Assembly: GCF_004331955.1 (NCBI RefSeq)
Contig: NZ_CP036532.1
Span: 620,001-684,000 of the forward strand
DNA from: Roseitalea porphyridii
GTDB lineage: Bacteria > Pseudomonadota > Alphaproteobacteria > Rhizobiales > Rhizobiaceae
Direction of reading: 5' to 3'
Length of the DNA: 64,000 nucleotides
Shown here: positions 24,801-33,695 of the stretch, in pieces
How the letters are laid out: every line of letters begins with the position of its first letter
Position numbering within the stretch: position 1 is the stretch's first letter
Translations under genes and position numbers: made by a program
The notes under the pieces: model-generated
Database searches by the model: none
What the model was told of the DNA's origin: nothing
Seen by the model: only the letters and a program-made list of their open reading frames with translations

Positions 24801-25745
24801 ATGACCGACGCCGTCGCACCCCCCATCGCCGGATCGCCGGCCCGCACCCGCAAGCCGCGCTCGTGGATGCGGCGCAACCGGGTGACGATCGCGCCCTGGC
24901 TGTTCCTCGCGCCGGCGCTGATCATGTTCGCGATCTACGTGATCATCCCGATCTTCCAGTCGATCTGGATTTCCTTTTACGAATGGGACGGGCTCGGCGA
25001 AGCCGAATGGATCGGCCTGCGCAACTACGAGGACCTGTGGTACGACGACCGGTTCTACACCTCGCTGAAGAACAACGTCATCTGGCTGGTGCTCTACATG
25101 CTGGCCGTGCCCGCCGGGCTCGGCATCGCGCTTTTCCTGAACCAGACCGTGACCGGCATCCGCGTCTACAAGTCGCTTTTCTTCTTTCCCTTCGTGATCA
25201 GCCAGGTCGTCGTCGGGCTGATCTTCGCCTGGTTCTACAACCCCAATTTCGGCATCGTCGGCCAGGTCTGGGAGTTCTTCGGCGCCAACCCGCCCTCGAT
25301 CCTCGGGGACGAGGATCTGGTTACCTACGGCATCATCTTCGCCGGCCTGTGGCCGCAGATCGCCTATTGCATGATCCTGTACCTGACCGGGCTGAACAAC
25401 GTGTCCCCGGACCAGATCGAGGCCGGTCGGCTCGACGGTGCCAGGGGTTTCCGCATGCTGTGGCACGTCATCCTGCCGCAGCTTAGGCCGGCCACCTTCA
25501 TCGCCGTCGTCGTCACGGTGATCGGCGCGTTGCGCTCGTTCGACCTGATCGCCATCATGACCCAGGGCGGACCGTACGGCTCCTCCAACGTGCTGGCCTA
25601 CTACATGTACGAGGTGGCGCTGTCCGAATACGGCTTCCGCTACGGCTACGGCTCGGCCATCGCCACGGTGCTGTTCACCATCATGCTGATCTACATCTCC
25701 TATTTCCTGTGGCGCATGTACCAGGACGAAAAGGGGGACCGGTGA
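24801..25745 (+). CDS. Sugar ABC transporter permease (MalF-like)
   Basis: This 314-residue inner-membrane permease has six predicted membrane helices (the first at about residues 30-50, APWLFLAPALIMFAIYVIIP). The cytoplasmic EAA loop reads EAGRLDGARGFRMLWHVILP and docks the ATPase. The ATG at 24801 gives the usual length. Its stop codon shares a base with the start of the YjbR-like gene (TGATG), so translation is coupled into a gene that is not a transporter part. Confidence 0.92.
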   Translation: MTDAVAPPIAGSPARTRKPRSWMRRNRVTIAPWLFLAPALIMFAIYVIIPIFQSIWISFYEWDGLGEAEWIGLRNYEDLWYDDRFYTSLKNNVIWLVLYMLAVPAGLGIALFLNQTVTGIRVYKSLFFFPFVISQVVVGLIFAWFYNPNFGIVGQVWEFFGANPPSILGDEDLVTYGIIFAGLWPQIAYCMILYLTGLNNVSPDQIEAGRLDGARGFRMLWHVILPQLRPATFIAVVVTVIGALRSFDLIAIMTQGGPYGSSNVLAYYMYEVALSEYGFRYGYGSAIATVLFTIMLIYISYFLWRMYQDEKGDR

Positions 25746-26113
25746 TGAGCGAAGCCTTCCGCGCCCGTGTCGCCGACATCTGTTCGGCCATGCCCGGCAG
25801 CGAGGTCTCCGACCCCTGGGGCGGCGGCCACGACGCCTACAAGGTCGCCGGCAAGATGTATGCGTGCATCGGCGCGATCACGCCGGGCGTTGCGGTCAAG
25901 TGCGCCGACATCGAGACCGCCGAGATGCTCAAGCAGGTCGGGGCGGCCGCGCACGCGCCCTATTTCCACAAGAGCTGGGTGCTGGTCGCCGAGGATGCCG
26001 ACGGCGACGAATTGCGTCATCGCATCGAGACGTCCTACGACATCGTCCGAGCCAAGTTGCCCAGGAAGGTGCGCGACGCCCTGCCGGCGCGCCCGGCGAT
26101 GGAGGCCGGCTGA
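25745..26113 (+). CDS. MmcQ/YjbR-family protein embedded between the two permease genes
   Basis: This 122-residue protein fits the MmcQ/YjbR (CyaY-like fold) family: FRARVADICSAMPGSEVSDP, WGGGHDAYKVAGKMYACIG and a C-terminal ETSYDIVRAKLPRKVRDALP. Such proteins are described as DNA-binding or simply uncharacterised, and no catalytic function is established. Both its start and its stop overlap the neighbouring permease genes by one base (TGATG at each end). It must therefore be expressed in step with them, which argues for a role linked to this importer or pathway, perhaps as a ligand or accessory sensor. That role is speculation. Confidence 0.85.
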   Translation: MSEAFRARVADICSAMPGSEVSDPWGGGHDAYKVAGKMYACIGAITPGVAVKCADIETAEMLKQVGAAAHAPYFHKSWVLVAEDADGDELRHRIETSYDIVRAKLPRKVRDALPARPAMEAG

Positions 26114-26967
26114 TGTTCCCCGCACCCATCGAAAAGGCCCCGGCGTCCGCGCAGATCGCCTACAAGGTCGCGCTGCCCGTCGCGCTGTTCATCTGGCTGC
26201 TGCCGCTTCTGGCGATCTTCGTCACCTCGATCCGGCCCGCCGCAGACATCAATGCCGGCAACGTGTTCGGCTGGCCGTCCAACTTCCAGCTCATCGAGAA
26301 CTACGCGACCGTGTTCCGCACGTCGGACGCGGCAACCTATCTCTGGAATTCGCTGCGCATCACCGTGCCGACGGTGATCATCTCGATCTCGCTGGCCTGC
26401 CTTGCGGGCTATGCGCTTGCCATCTATCGCGGCTTCCGCTGGGCGCTGCCGCTGTTCTTCCTGTTCGTCGCCGGCAATTTCGTGCCTTTCCAGATCCTGA
26501 TGATCCCTGTTCGGGACCTGTCCGTGCGCGCCGATCTCTACGACACGATCACCGGCCTCGTCCTGTTCCACGCCGCGTTCCAGACCGGCTTCTGCACGCT
26601 GTTCATGCGCAATTTCATCAAGGCGCTGCCCTATGAGCTGATCGAATCGGCGCGCATCGAGGGTGTCGGCGAGTTCAAGATCTTCTGGTATCTCGTCCTG
26701 CCGCTGGTGCGGCCGGCCATCGCCGCCCTGTCGGTGCTGATCTTCACCTTCGTGTGGAACGACTTCTTCTGGGCGACGGTGCTGATCCAGTCCGACGAAC
26801 TCTTGCCGATCACCGTCGGCGTGCGTTCGCTGAACGGCCAGTTCGTCAACCAGTGGCAACTGGTCTCGGCCGCCTCGCTGCTCGCCGCGCTGCCGCCGAT
26901 CTTCATGTTCTTTGCCATGCAGAAGCACTTCATCGCCGGGCTGACGCTCGGCGCGACCAAGGGATGA
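26113..26967 (+). CDS. Sugar ABC transporter permease (MalG-like)
   Basis: This 284-residue second permease of the CUT1 importer has six membrane helices, starting with YKVALPVALFIWLLPLLAIF. The EAA loop is ESARIEGVGEFKIFWYLVLP. It ends in the family-typical MQKHFIAGLTLGATKG. The start overlaps the YjbR-like stop by one base. The stop overlaps the start of the alpha-galactosidase gene by four, continuing the coupled chain. Confidence 0.92.
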   Translation: MFPAPIEKAPASAQIAYKVALPVALFIWLLPLLAIFVTSIRPAADINAGNVFGWPSNFQLIENYATVFRTSDAATYLWNSLRITVPTVIISISLACLAGYALAIYRGFRWALPLFFLFVAGNFVPFQILMIPVRDLSVRADLYDTITGLVLFHAAFQTGFCTLFMRNFIKALPYELIESARIEGVGEFKIFWYLVLPLVRPAIAALSVLIFTFVWNDFFWATVLIQSDELLPITVGVRSLNGQFVNQWQLVSAASLLAALPPIFMFFAMQKHFIAGLTLGATKG

Positions 26968-28346
26968 CCATGTCCGCCTCACCGACCATCGCCTTCATCG
27001 GCGCCGGCTCGACCGTCTTCATGAAGAACCTCGTCGGCGACATCCTGCACCGGCCGGCGCTGGCCGGCGCCACGGTCCGCCTGATGGACATCGACGCCGA
27101 GCGCCTCGGCCAGTCCAAGCTCGTCGCCGAAAAGCTGATCGCCACGCTCGGCGCCCCGGCGACCGTGACCGCGACCACCAGCCAGCGCGAGGCCGTCGAC
27201 GGCGCCGATTTCGTCATCTGCGCCTTCCAGATCGGCGGCTTCGAGCCGGCGACACGGGTCGATTTCGACGTGCCCAAACAGTTCGGCCTCGAACAGACCA
27301 TCGCCGACACGCTCGGTCTGGGTGGCATCATGCGCGGGCTGCGGACGGTGCCGCATTTGTGGGCACTGTGCGCCGACATGGAGGAACTCTGCCCGGACGC
27401 GATCCTGCTTCAATACGTCAACCCGATGGCGATCAACACCTGGGCGATCGCCGAGCGGTTCCCGCGCATCAGGCAGGTGGGCCTGTGCCATTCCGTTCAG
27501 GGGACGGTGAAGGAACTCGCCCGCGATCTCGACATCGATCCGGCCCGCATTCGCTATCAGTCCGCCGGCATCAACCACGTCGCCTTCTTCCTGCGGCTCG
27601 AGGAGCGCCTCGAGGACGGCGCCCACCGCGATCTCTACCCCGCCCTGCGCGAGGGCTACCGCGCCGGGCGCATCCCCAAGCCGTCCGAATGGAACCCGCG
27701 CTGCCCCAATCTGGTGCGCTACGAGATGATGATGCGGCTTGGCTATTTCGTCACCGAGTCCTCGGAGCATTTTGCCGAATACGTGCCATGGTTCATCAAG
27801 CGCGACAGGCCCGACCTGATCGAGCGCTTCCAGATCCCGCTCGACGAATATCCCAAGCGATGCGTCGAGCAGCAGAGCGCCTGGGCGGCGCAATATGCCG
27901 AATATCAGTTGGCTGACTCAATCGGCATCGAGCCGAGCCACGAGTACGCCTCCGACATCGTCAATTCGGTGTGGACGGGCGAGCCTTCGGTGATCTACGG
28001 CAACGTGCCAAACCACCGGCTGATCGACGGCCTGCCCGATGGCTGCGCGGTCGAGGTGCCGTGCCTGGTCGATGCCAACGGCATCCAGCCGACCCGCATC
28101 GGCGCGTTGCCGCCGCAGCTCGTCGCGCTGATGCGGACCAACGTCAACGTGCAGGAGTTGACGGTCCGGGCGCTGATGGAAGTGAACCGCGAACACGTCT
28201 ATCACGCCGCGATGATGGACCCGCACACCGGCGCCGAACTCGATCTCGACCAGATCTGGAACGTCGTCGACCGGCTGATCGACGCGCATGGCGCCTGGCT
28301 TCCGGACTGGCTGCACGATCCGGCCGCACGCATCGCGGCGCAATGA
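26964..28346 (+). CDS. melA: GH4 alpha-galactosidase (MelA-like), NAD- and metal-dependent
   Basis: This 460-residue cytoplasmic glycosidase belongs to family GH4, which cleaves by an NAD-dependent oxidation-elimination-reduction cycle with a divalent metal such as manganese. The Rossmann motif is IAFIGAGSTVFMKNLVG (about residues 9-25). The metal-site Cys-His lies in GLCHSVQGT (residues 175-176) and the second metal ligand in AGINHVAFF (His 205). The CHSVQGT form is characteristic of MelA-type alpha-galactosidases rather than of 6-phospho-glucosidases or LplD. Substrates are probably imported melibiose- or raffinose-like alpha-galactosides. An alpha-glucosidase (AglA) activity cannot be excluded. 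Confidence 0.87.
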   Translation: MTMSASPTIAFIGAGSTVFMKNLVGDILHRPALAGATVRLMDIDAERLGQSKLVAEKLIATLGAPATVTATTSQREAVDGADFVICAFQIGGFEPATRVDFDVPKQFGLEQTIADTLGLGGIMRGLRTVPHLWALCADMEELCPDAILLQYVNPMAINTWAIAERFPRIRQVGLCHSVQGTVKELARDLDIDPARIRYQSAGINHVAFFLRLEERLEDGAHRDLYPALREGYRAGRIPKPSEWNPRCPNLVRYEMMMRLGYFVTESSEHFAEYVPWFIKRDRPDLIERFQIPLDEYPKRCVEQQSAWAAQYAEYQLADSIGIEPSHEYASDIVNSVWTGEPSVIYGNVPNHRLIDGLPDGCAVEVPCLVDANGIQPTRIGALPPQLVALMRTNVNVQELTVRALMEVNREHVYHAAMMDPHTGAELDLDQIWNVVDRLIDAHGAWLPDWLHDPAARIAAQ

Positions 28347-28376
28347 ACCGCCGCGCAAGGAAATGACGAGGACCCG

Positions 28377-29144
28377 ATGACCGATTTGCCGACCTATCCC
28401 GACCTCAAGGGCGCCTCGGTGCTGATCACGGGCGGCGGTTCGGGCATCGGCGCCGCGTTGACCGAAGGGTTCGTCGCGCAGGGCGCGCAGGTTGCCTTCA
28501 TCGACATCGCCGAGGAACCAAGCAGGCGCCTCGCCGCCGAACTGCACGACCGCTACGGCCACGCCCCGCTCTATCTGAAGGCCGACCTGACCGATGTCGA
28601 CGCGGTTCGCGCCGCCGTCGACGAGGCGGCCCGCGACCATGGCCTGATCAGCGTCCTGGTCAACAACGCGGCCTGGGACGACCGGCACGAACTCACCGAT
28701 GTGGATGCCGGCTACTGGGACAAGAACCAGGCGATCAATCTGCGCCACGCCTTCTTCACCGCCCAGGCGGTCGCCGAGGGCATGAAGGCGTCCGGTGGCG
28801 GCTCGATCATCAACTTCACCTCGACCTCGTTCATGCTCAACATCGGCGAGATGCCGTCCTACACGGCCGCCAAGGCGGGCATCATCGGCCTGACCAAGGG
28901 TCTGGCCGGCAAGCTTGGCCCATTCGGCATTCGCGTGAACGCGATCGCGCCGGGCTGGGTGATGACCGACCGGCAAAAGCAGCTCTGGGTGACCGAGGAC
29001 GCGCTCAACGAGATGCTCGAGCGGCAGACGCTCAAGCACGCGCTGCAGCCCGCCGAGATGGCTGGGCCCTGCCTGTTCCTCGCCTCGAACGCCGCAAGCG
29101 CCATCTCCGCCCAGGTCCTGATCGCGGACGGTGGTCTGTTGTGA
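28377..29144 (+). CDS. SDR-family dehydrogenase, probable galactose 1-dehydrogenase
   Basis: This 255-residue classical short-chain dehydrogenase has the cofactor motif LITGGGSGIGAAL, the structural VLVNNAAWDD, the catalytic Ser in INFTSTSFM and YTAAKAG with the Tyr and Lys. Asp after the second beta strand (AFIDIAEE) favours NAD(H). Placement between an alpha-galactosidase and dgoK-dgoA points to oxidation of galactose to galactonolactone, the first De Ley-Doudoroff step. That function is inferred from context, and other sugar or polyol oxidations fit the family equally well. The dgoK GTG start overlaps its stop by four bases. Confidence 0.8.
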   Translation: MTDLPTYPDLKGASVLITGGGSGIGAALTEGFVAQGAQVAFIDIAEEPSRRLAAELHDRYGHAPLYLKADLTDVDAVRAAVDEAARDHGLISVLVNNAAWDDRHELTDVDAGYWDKNQAINLRHAFFTAQAVAEGMKASGGGSIINFTSTSFMLNIGEMPSYTAAKAGIIGLTKGLAGKLGPFGIRVNAIAPGWVMTDRQKQLWVTEDALNEMLERQTLKHALQPAEMAGPCLFLASNAASAISAQVLIADGGLL

Positions 29145-30106
29145 CGCTCGACGCGGCCATCGCGGCTGTTCTGGTCGACTGGGGCACCTCGCGCCTACGC
29201 CTTTGGGCGATCGGGACCGATGGAGCCACGATCGATGCGATCCGCAGCGCCGAGGGCATGGGCGCCACCGAGCCGCGCGCCTTCGAGGGCATCCTCGAAC
29301 ACCATCTTGCCGAACTGGGCGCCCGCGCCGACGTGCCGGTGATCATGTGCGGCATGGTCGGCAGCCGGCAGGGCTGGCAGGAAGCGCCCTATGTCGCGGT
29401 TCCGGCGCGGCTCGACACGATCATTGCCCGCGCCGTGCGCGTTACGGGCACTCCGCGCGACGTGCGCATCCTGCCCGGCATCGCCGACCGGTCGGCCGAT
29501 GCGCCCGACGTGATGCGAAGCGAGGAGACGCAGTTGCTCGGCCTTTCGCGGCTTGCCGGGCCGACCGCCGACGGGCTCGTGTGCATGCCGGGCACGCACG
29601 CCAAATGGGTGCTGCTTGACGATGGGGCGCGAACGGTCGCCGCCTTCGCCACCGCGTTGACTGGCGATCTGTTCGCGGCGCTGTCGACCGCTTCGGTCCT
29701 GCGCCACTCGATCGCCGATGGCGCGGGCACCGATGGCGACGCGTTCGACGCGGCCGTTGCAGCTTCACTCGCCGAACCCGCGACGACGCTCATGCGCCTT
29801 TTTGCGATCCGCTCGCGCGGGCTGCTGGCCGGGCAGGACGCGGCCCACGCCCTCGGGACGCTGTCGGGCACGATCATCGGCCATGACATTGCCGGCGCGC
29901 TGGCGCGCTTCGGCCGGCCCTCCCGCCTGACGCTGGTCGGCGGCGGCACGCTCGGCACGCTCTATGAACGCGCCCTGCGGGTCGCCGGGATCGCCGCGAC
30001 GCCGATCGACGGCGAGGAACTGGCCTGCGAGGGTCTTCTGGCGGCCGCCCGTCAGATCTGGCCGGACCGGCTGCCCGCCGCCCCGGCCGCGGCGATGGCG
30101 CACTGA
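29141..30106 (+). CDS. dgoK: 2-dehydro-3-deoxygalactonokinase
   Basis: This 321-residue kinase phosphorylates KDGal to KDPGal. The family N-terminus VLVDWGTSRLRLWAIG (phosphate-binding loop) and the motifs VIMCGMVGSRQGWQEAPYV, LVCMPGTHAKWV and LTLVGGGTLGTLYERAL are all present. The start is a GTG overlapping the SDR stop. The stop overlaps the dgoA start by one base. Confidence 0.92.
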   Translation: MTLDAAIAAVLVDWGTSRLRLWAIGTDGATIDAIRSAEGMGATEPRAFEGILEHHLAELGARADVPVIMCGMVGSRQGWQEAPYVAVPARLDTIIARAVRVTGTPRDVRILPGIADRSADAPDVMRSEETQLLGLSRLAGPTADGLVCMPGTHAKWVLLDDGARTVAAFATALTGDLFAALSTASVLRHSIADGAGTDGDAFDAAVAASLAEPATTLMRLFAIRSRGLLAGQDAAHALGTLSGTIIGHDIAGALARFGRPSRLTLVGGGTLGTLYERALRVAGIAATPIDGEELACEGLLAAARQIWPDRLPAAPAAAMAH

Positions 30107-30774
30107 TGTCCGCCACCCCGCACCAGACCGTCACCGCGCCCTGGCCGAAGCTCAATCGCGGCCTCGTCGCGATCCTGCGCGGCCTGACCCCGGACGAGGC
30201 GCCCGATATCGCGAGCGCGCTCGTCGAGGCGGGCTTCGATGCGATCGAGGTGCCGCTCAACTCGCCCGACCCGTTCGCTTCGATCGAAACCATTGCCGCG
30301 CGCTTCGGCGACCGCGCGCTGGTCGGCGCCGGCACCGTGCTGACCCCCGAGGCCGTCGACCGGCTCGCCGATGCGGGCGGGCGGCTGCTGGTCTCGCCCA
30401 ACATCGACGCAGCCGTGATGGCCCGCGCCGCCGAACGCGGCCTCGTCACCATGCCCGGCGTCTTCACCGCGACCGAGGCGCTGGCGGCGGTCGCTTCCGG
30501 CGCTAGCGCGCTGAAATTCTTCCCGGCCAGCGCACTCGGGCCGGGGGGCATCAAGGCGATCGCGGCGGTGCTGCCGCCCGAGACCGTGATCGGTGCGGTC
30601 GGCGGCGTTTCCGACAAGCATTTCGCGGCCTATGCCACGGTCGGCGTCCGCACCTTCGGGCTCGGTTCGTCGCTTTTTGCCCCCGGCGCGAAACCGGACG
30701 ACGTGCACGGCCGCGCCGTCGAGGCGGTCGCCGCCTATGACGCGATCTTCGGGGGCGACGATGCCGACCGTTGA
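30106..30774 (+). CDS. dgoA: 2-dehydro-3-deoxy-6-phosphogalactonate aldolase
   Basis: This 222-residue class I aldolase splits KDPGal into pyruvate and D-glyceraldehyde-3-phosphate. The Schiff-base Lys lies in ALKFFPASALG, and the catalytic Glu region reads AIEVPLNSPDPF. The PLNSP form distinguishes DgoA from the KDPG aldolase Eda, whose version is usually EVTLRT. The 3' end overlaps the lactonase gene by 14 bases. Confidence 0.92.
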   Translation: MSATPHQTVTAPWPKLNRGLVAILRGLTPDEAPDIASALVEAGFDAIEVPLNSPDPFASIETIAARFGDRALVGAGTVLTPEAVDRLADAGGRLLVSPNIDAAVMARAAERGLVTMPGVFTATEALAAVASGASALKFFPASALGPGGIKAIAAVLPPETVIGAVGGVSDKHFAAYATVGVRTFGLGSSLFAPGAKPDDVHGRAVEAVAAYDAIFGGDDADR

Positions 30775-31630
30775 GTTCGTATCGCAGACGCGCTGCCATC
30801 TGGGCGAGGGGCCCTATTACTGCCCGCGCCGCGACACGCTGTTCTGGTTCGACATCCTTGCAAGGCGGCGCCACGCCTTCGACTTCGGCACCGGCGCGGA
30901 GACGGTCCTCGACCTGCCGGAGATGGCGAGCGCCATGGGCATCACCGGGTACGGCCGCGACGTGCTGTTCACCGAAACGGGCCTGTGGCTGTGGGACGGA
31001 TCGGAACTGACCCGCCTCGCCGCCATCGAGGCGGATGATCCCGATACGCGTTCCAACGACGCCCGCGTCCATCCTTCCGGCGCGTTCTGGCTGGGCACGA
31101 TGGGCAAGAAGGCCGAACCGGGCGCCGGCGCGATCTACCACTGGTTCGCCGGCCGGCTGGAATGCCTCTACCGGGACATCACCATCCCCAACGCGATATG
31201 CTTTGCGCCGGACGGCAGGACTGCCTTCTTCGCCGACACCAAGGACGGCCGGCTGATGAAGGTCGCCGTCGATCCGGCCAACGGCCGGCCGGTCGGCACC
31301 CCCGAAGTCTTCGTCGATCATCGCGACGGTCAAGGCGGCCTCGATGGCGCGGTGTGCGATGGGGACGGCCATGTCTGGAACGCCCGCTGGGGCGCTTCGG
31401 CGCTCGACCGCTACGCGCCGGACGGAACCCGCCTTGCGACGATCGATCTTCCGGTGACACAGCCTTCGTGCCCGGCCTTCATCGGCGGCAACCGCATCGC
31501 GGTGACCTCGGCCTTCGAGGGCATGGACGAGGCAGCCCGCGCGGCCGATCCGGACGCCGGCGCGACATTGATCGTCACGCTCGACGAACCCGTTGAACCG
31601 CGCTTCGAGCCGCCTGTCCTTCTGCTCTGA
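30761..31630 (+). CDS. SMP-30/gluconolactonase-family lactonase, probable galactonolactonase
   Basis: This 289-residue six-bladed beta-propeller protein binds a divalent metal. Family motifs include CHLGEGPYYCPRRDTLFWFD (metal Glu), NDARVHPSGAFWLGTMGKK (metal Asn) and FADTKDGRLMKV (catalytic Asp region). It probably hydrolyses galactono-1,4- or 1,5-lactone made by the SDR enzyme. The lactonase fold is clear; the exact sugar lactone is inferred from context. The start at 30761 overlaps the end of dgoA. Confidence 0.86.
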   Translation: MPTVEFVSQTRCHLGEGPYYCPRRDTLFWFDILARRRHAFDFGTGAETVLDLPEMASAMGITGYGRDVLFTETGLWLWDGSELTRLAAIEADDPDTRSNDARVHPSGAFWLGTMGKKAEPGAGAIYHWFAGRLECLYRDITIPNAICFAPDGRTAFFADTKDGRLMKVAVDPANGRPVGTPEVFVDHRDGQGGLDGAVCDGDGHVWNARWGASALDRYAPDGTRLATIDLPVTQPSCPAFIGGNRIAVTSAFEGMDEAARAADPDAGATLIVTLDEPVEPRFEPPVLLL

Positions 31631-31650
31631 GCCGCCCGGAAACCACGCCC

Positions 31651-33642
31651 ATGACGCCCTATCGCAAGCAGCGCCTCGGCACCTGCTACTATCCCGAACA
31701 CTGGCCGCAGGAGCGCTGGCGCACCGACGCCGCGATGATGGTCGAGGCCGGCCTGTCCGCCGTTCGCATCGGCGAATTCGCCTGGTCGCGGCTCGAGCCC
31801 GAGCCGGGGCAGTACGATTTCGGCTGGCTCGACGCGGCGTTCGACGTGCTGTCGGAGGCGGGCCTTTCGATCGTGCTGGGAACGCCGACGGCGACGCCCC
31901 CCAAATGGCTGGTCGACACCATGCCCGACATGGTCGCGATCGATGCCGAAGGCCGGCCGCGCGGTTTCGGATCGCGCCGGCATTACTGCTTTTCCCATGC
32001 CGGCTACCGGGCCGAATGCGCACGCATCGCCGAGGCGCTGGCGCGGCGCTATGGCGATCATCCGGCCCTCGAAGCCTGGCAGATCGACAATGAATATGGC
32101 TGCCACGACACGGTACTGAGCTATTCGCAGGCCGCGCGCGCGGGCTTTCGCGACTGGCTGGCGCAGAAGTACCAGTCGCCGCAGGCGCTCAACCGGGCCT
32201 GGGGCAACGTGTTCTGGTCGATGGAGTATCGGAGCTTCGAGGAAGTCGAACTGCCCAACCTGACCGTCACCGAGCCGAACCCGGCCCATGTGATGGATTT
32301 CCGCCGCTACAGTTCCGATCAGGTCGTCAGCTTCAACCGGCTGCAGGCCGACATCATCCGCCGCCATTCGCCGGGCCGGCCTGTCAGTCACAATTTCATG
32401 GGCTCGGAGACCGGTTTCGACCATTACGCGGTGAGCGACGATCTCGACATCGTCACCTGGGACTCCTATCCGATCGGCTTTCTCGACCGGGACACGACCG
32501 ACGAGACGGCGAAGCAGCGCTACATCGGCGTGGGCGATCCCGACCTTCAGGCCTTCCACCACGACCTCTATCGCGCCTGCGGGCAGGTGCGGAACGGGCC
32601 GGATGAGGGCCGCTGGTGGGTGATGGAGCAGCAGCCCGGCCCGGTGAACTGGGCCCCGTACAATCCCGCCCCGACGCCGGGCGCGGTGCGCCTTTGGGCA
32701 TGGGAGGCGTTCGCCGCCGGCGCCGAACTGGTCTCCTACTTCCGCTGGCGCCAGCCCTCCTTTGGGCAGGAACAGATGCACGAGGCGCTGCTGCTGCCGA
32801 ACGGCGAGCCGAACGAGGGCTGGCACGTCTGCCGGCAGCTTGCACAGGACCTTGCCGATCTCGATGCGGCCGCAGCGCCCCCGCGGGCCGATGTCGCGCT
32901 GGTGTTCGACTATGAGAGCGCCTGGGCCTGGGACATCCAGCCCCAGGGCGCCGATTTCTCCCATCTCGACATGGCGTTGCGCTTCTACCGCGCCCTGCGC
33001 CGCGCCGGTGTCAGCGTCGATGTCGTGCCGCCGACCCCCGAGGCGGTGCAAGGCCGCAGGCTCGTCATCCTGCCCGCCCTGTTCGCGGGCTCGCAGGCGC
33101 TGGCCGACACGCTCGCGCAAGGCGATGCGCATGTGCTGATCGGGCCGCGCACGGGGTCCAAGACCGACGATTTCCGGATCCATCCCGACCTGCCGCCCGG
33201 ACCGTTCGGCGCGCTCGCCGGCATCACGGTGACCCGCGTCGAAAGCCGGCCGCCCTTCGCGCCCGTCGCGCTCGCGGACGGAACGCGCTTTCAGGGCTGG
33301 CGCGAATTCGTCCGGATCGCCGCCGAAACCGTCAGGGTCGAACTGGAAAGCGCCGACGGCCACCCGGCCTGGATCGTCAATGGCCGTGTCCTCTATCTGG
33401 CCGGCCGGCCGGACGAAGCGCTGGCCGACAATGTCGTTCGCCACCTTATGGACGATGCGGGTCTGACGGCGCACGCGCTTCACCGCGACGTCCGCATCCG
33501 CGACAATGGCGATCTGCGCTACGTCTTCAACTACGGCCCCGAGACGGTCGACGTGTCGGATCTGGTCGAAGACCATGCCATCGTGCTCGGCGCGGCGGCG
33601 CTCGAACCGCGCGGCGTGCTCGTGCTGCGCCGACGCCGGTGA
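31651..33642 (+). CDS. GH42 beta-galactosidase
   Basis: This 663-residue intracellular enzyme has a TIM barrel, a trimerisation domain and a C-terminal beta domain, the standard GH42 A-B-C plan. The acid/base Glu is at about residue 148 in EAWQIDNEYG and the nucleophile Glu at about residue 326 in WWVMEQQPGPVNW. GH42 enzymes prefer short beta-galactosides, including plant arabinogalactan fragments and, to a lesser degree, lactose. It is last in the operon, 20 bases after the lactonase, and lacks a signal peptide, so its substrate must be imported intact. Confidence 0.93.
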   Translation: MTPYRKQRLGTCYYPEHWPQERWRTDAAMMVEAGLSAVRIGEFAWSRLEPEPGQYDFGWLDAAFDVLSEAGLSIVLGTPTATPPKWLVDTMPDMVAIDAEGRPRGFGSRRHYCFSHAGYRAECARIAEALARRYGDHPALEAWQIDNEYGCHDTVLSYSQAARAGFRDWLAQKYQSPQALNRAWGNVFWSMEYRSFEEVELPNLTVTEPNPAHVMDFRRYSSDQVVSFNRLQADIIRRHSPGRPVSHNFMGSETGFDHYAVSDDLDIVTWDSYPIGFLDRDTTDETAKQRYIGVGDPDLQAFHHDLYRACGQVRNGPDEGRWWVMEQQPGPVNWAPYNPAPTPGAVRLWAWEAFAAGAELVSYFRWRQPSFGQEQMHEALLLPNGEPNEGWHVCRQLAQDLADLDAAAAPPRADVALVFDYESAWAWDIQPQGADFSHLDMALRFYRALRRAGVSVDVVPPTPEAVQGRRLVILPALFAGSQALADTLAQGDAHVLIGPRTGSKTDDFRIHPDLPPGPFGALAGITVTRVESRPPFAPVALADGTRFQGWREFVRIAAETVRVELESADGHPAWIVNGRVLYLAGRPDEALADNVVRHLMDDAGLTAHALHRDVRIRDNGDLRYVFNYGPETVDVSDLVEDHAIVLGAAALEPRGVLVLRRRR

Positions 33643-33695
33643 CCGCGTCCAACTTCGACCTTGCCGGCGCGTCGCCCGCGCAATAGCAAGATGCG

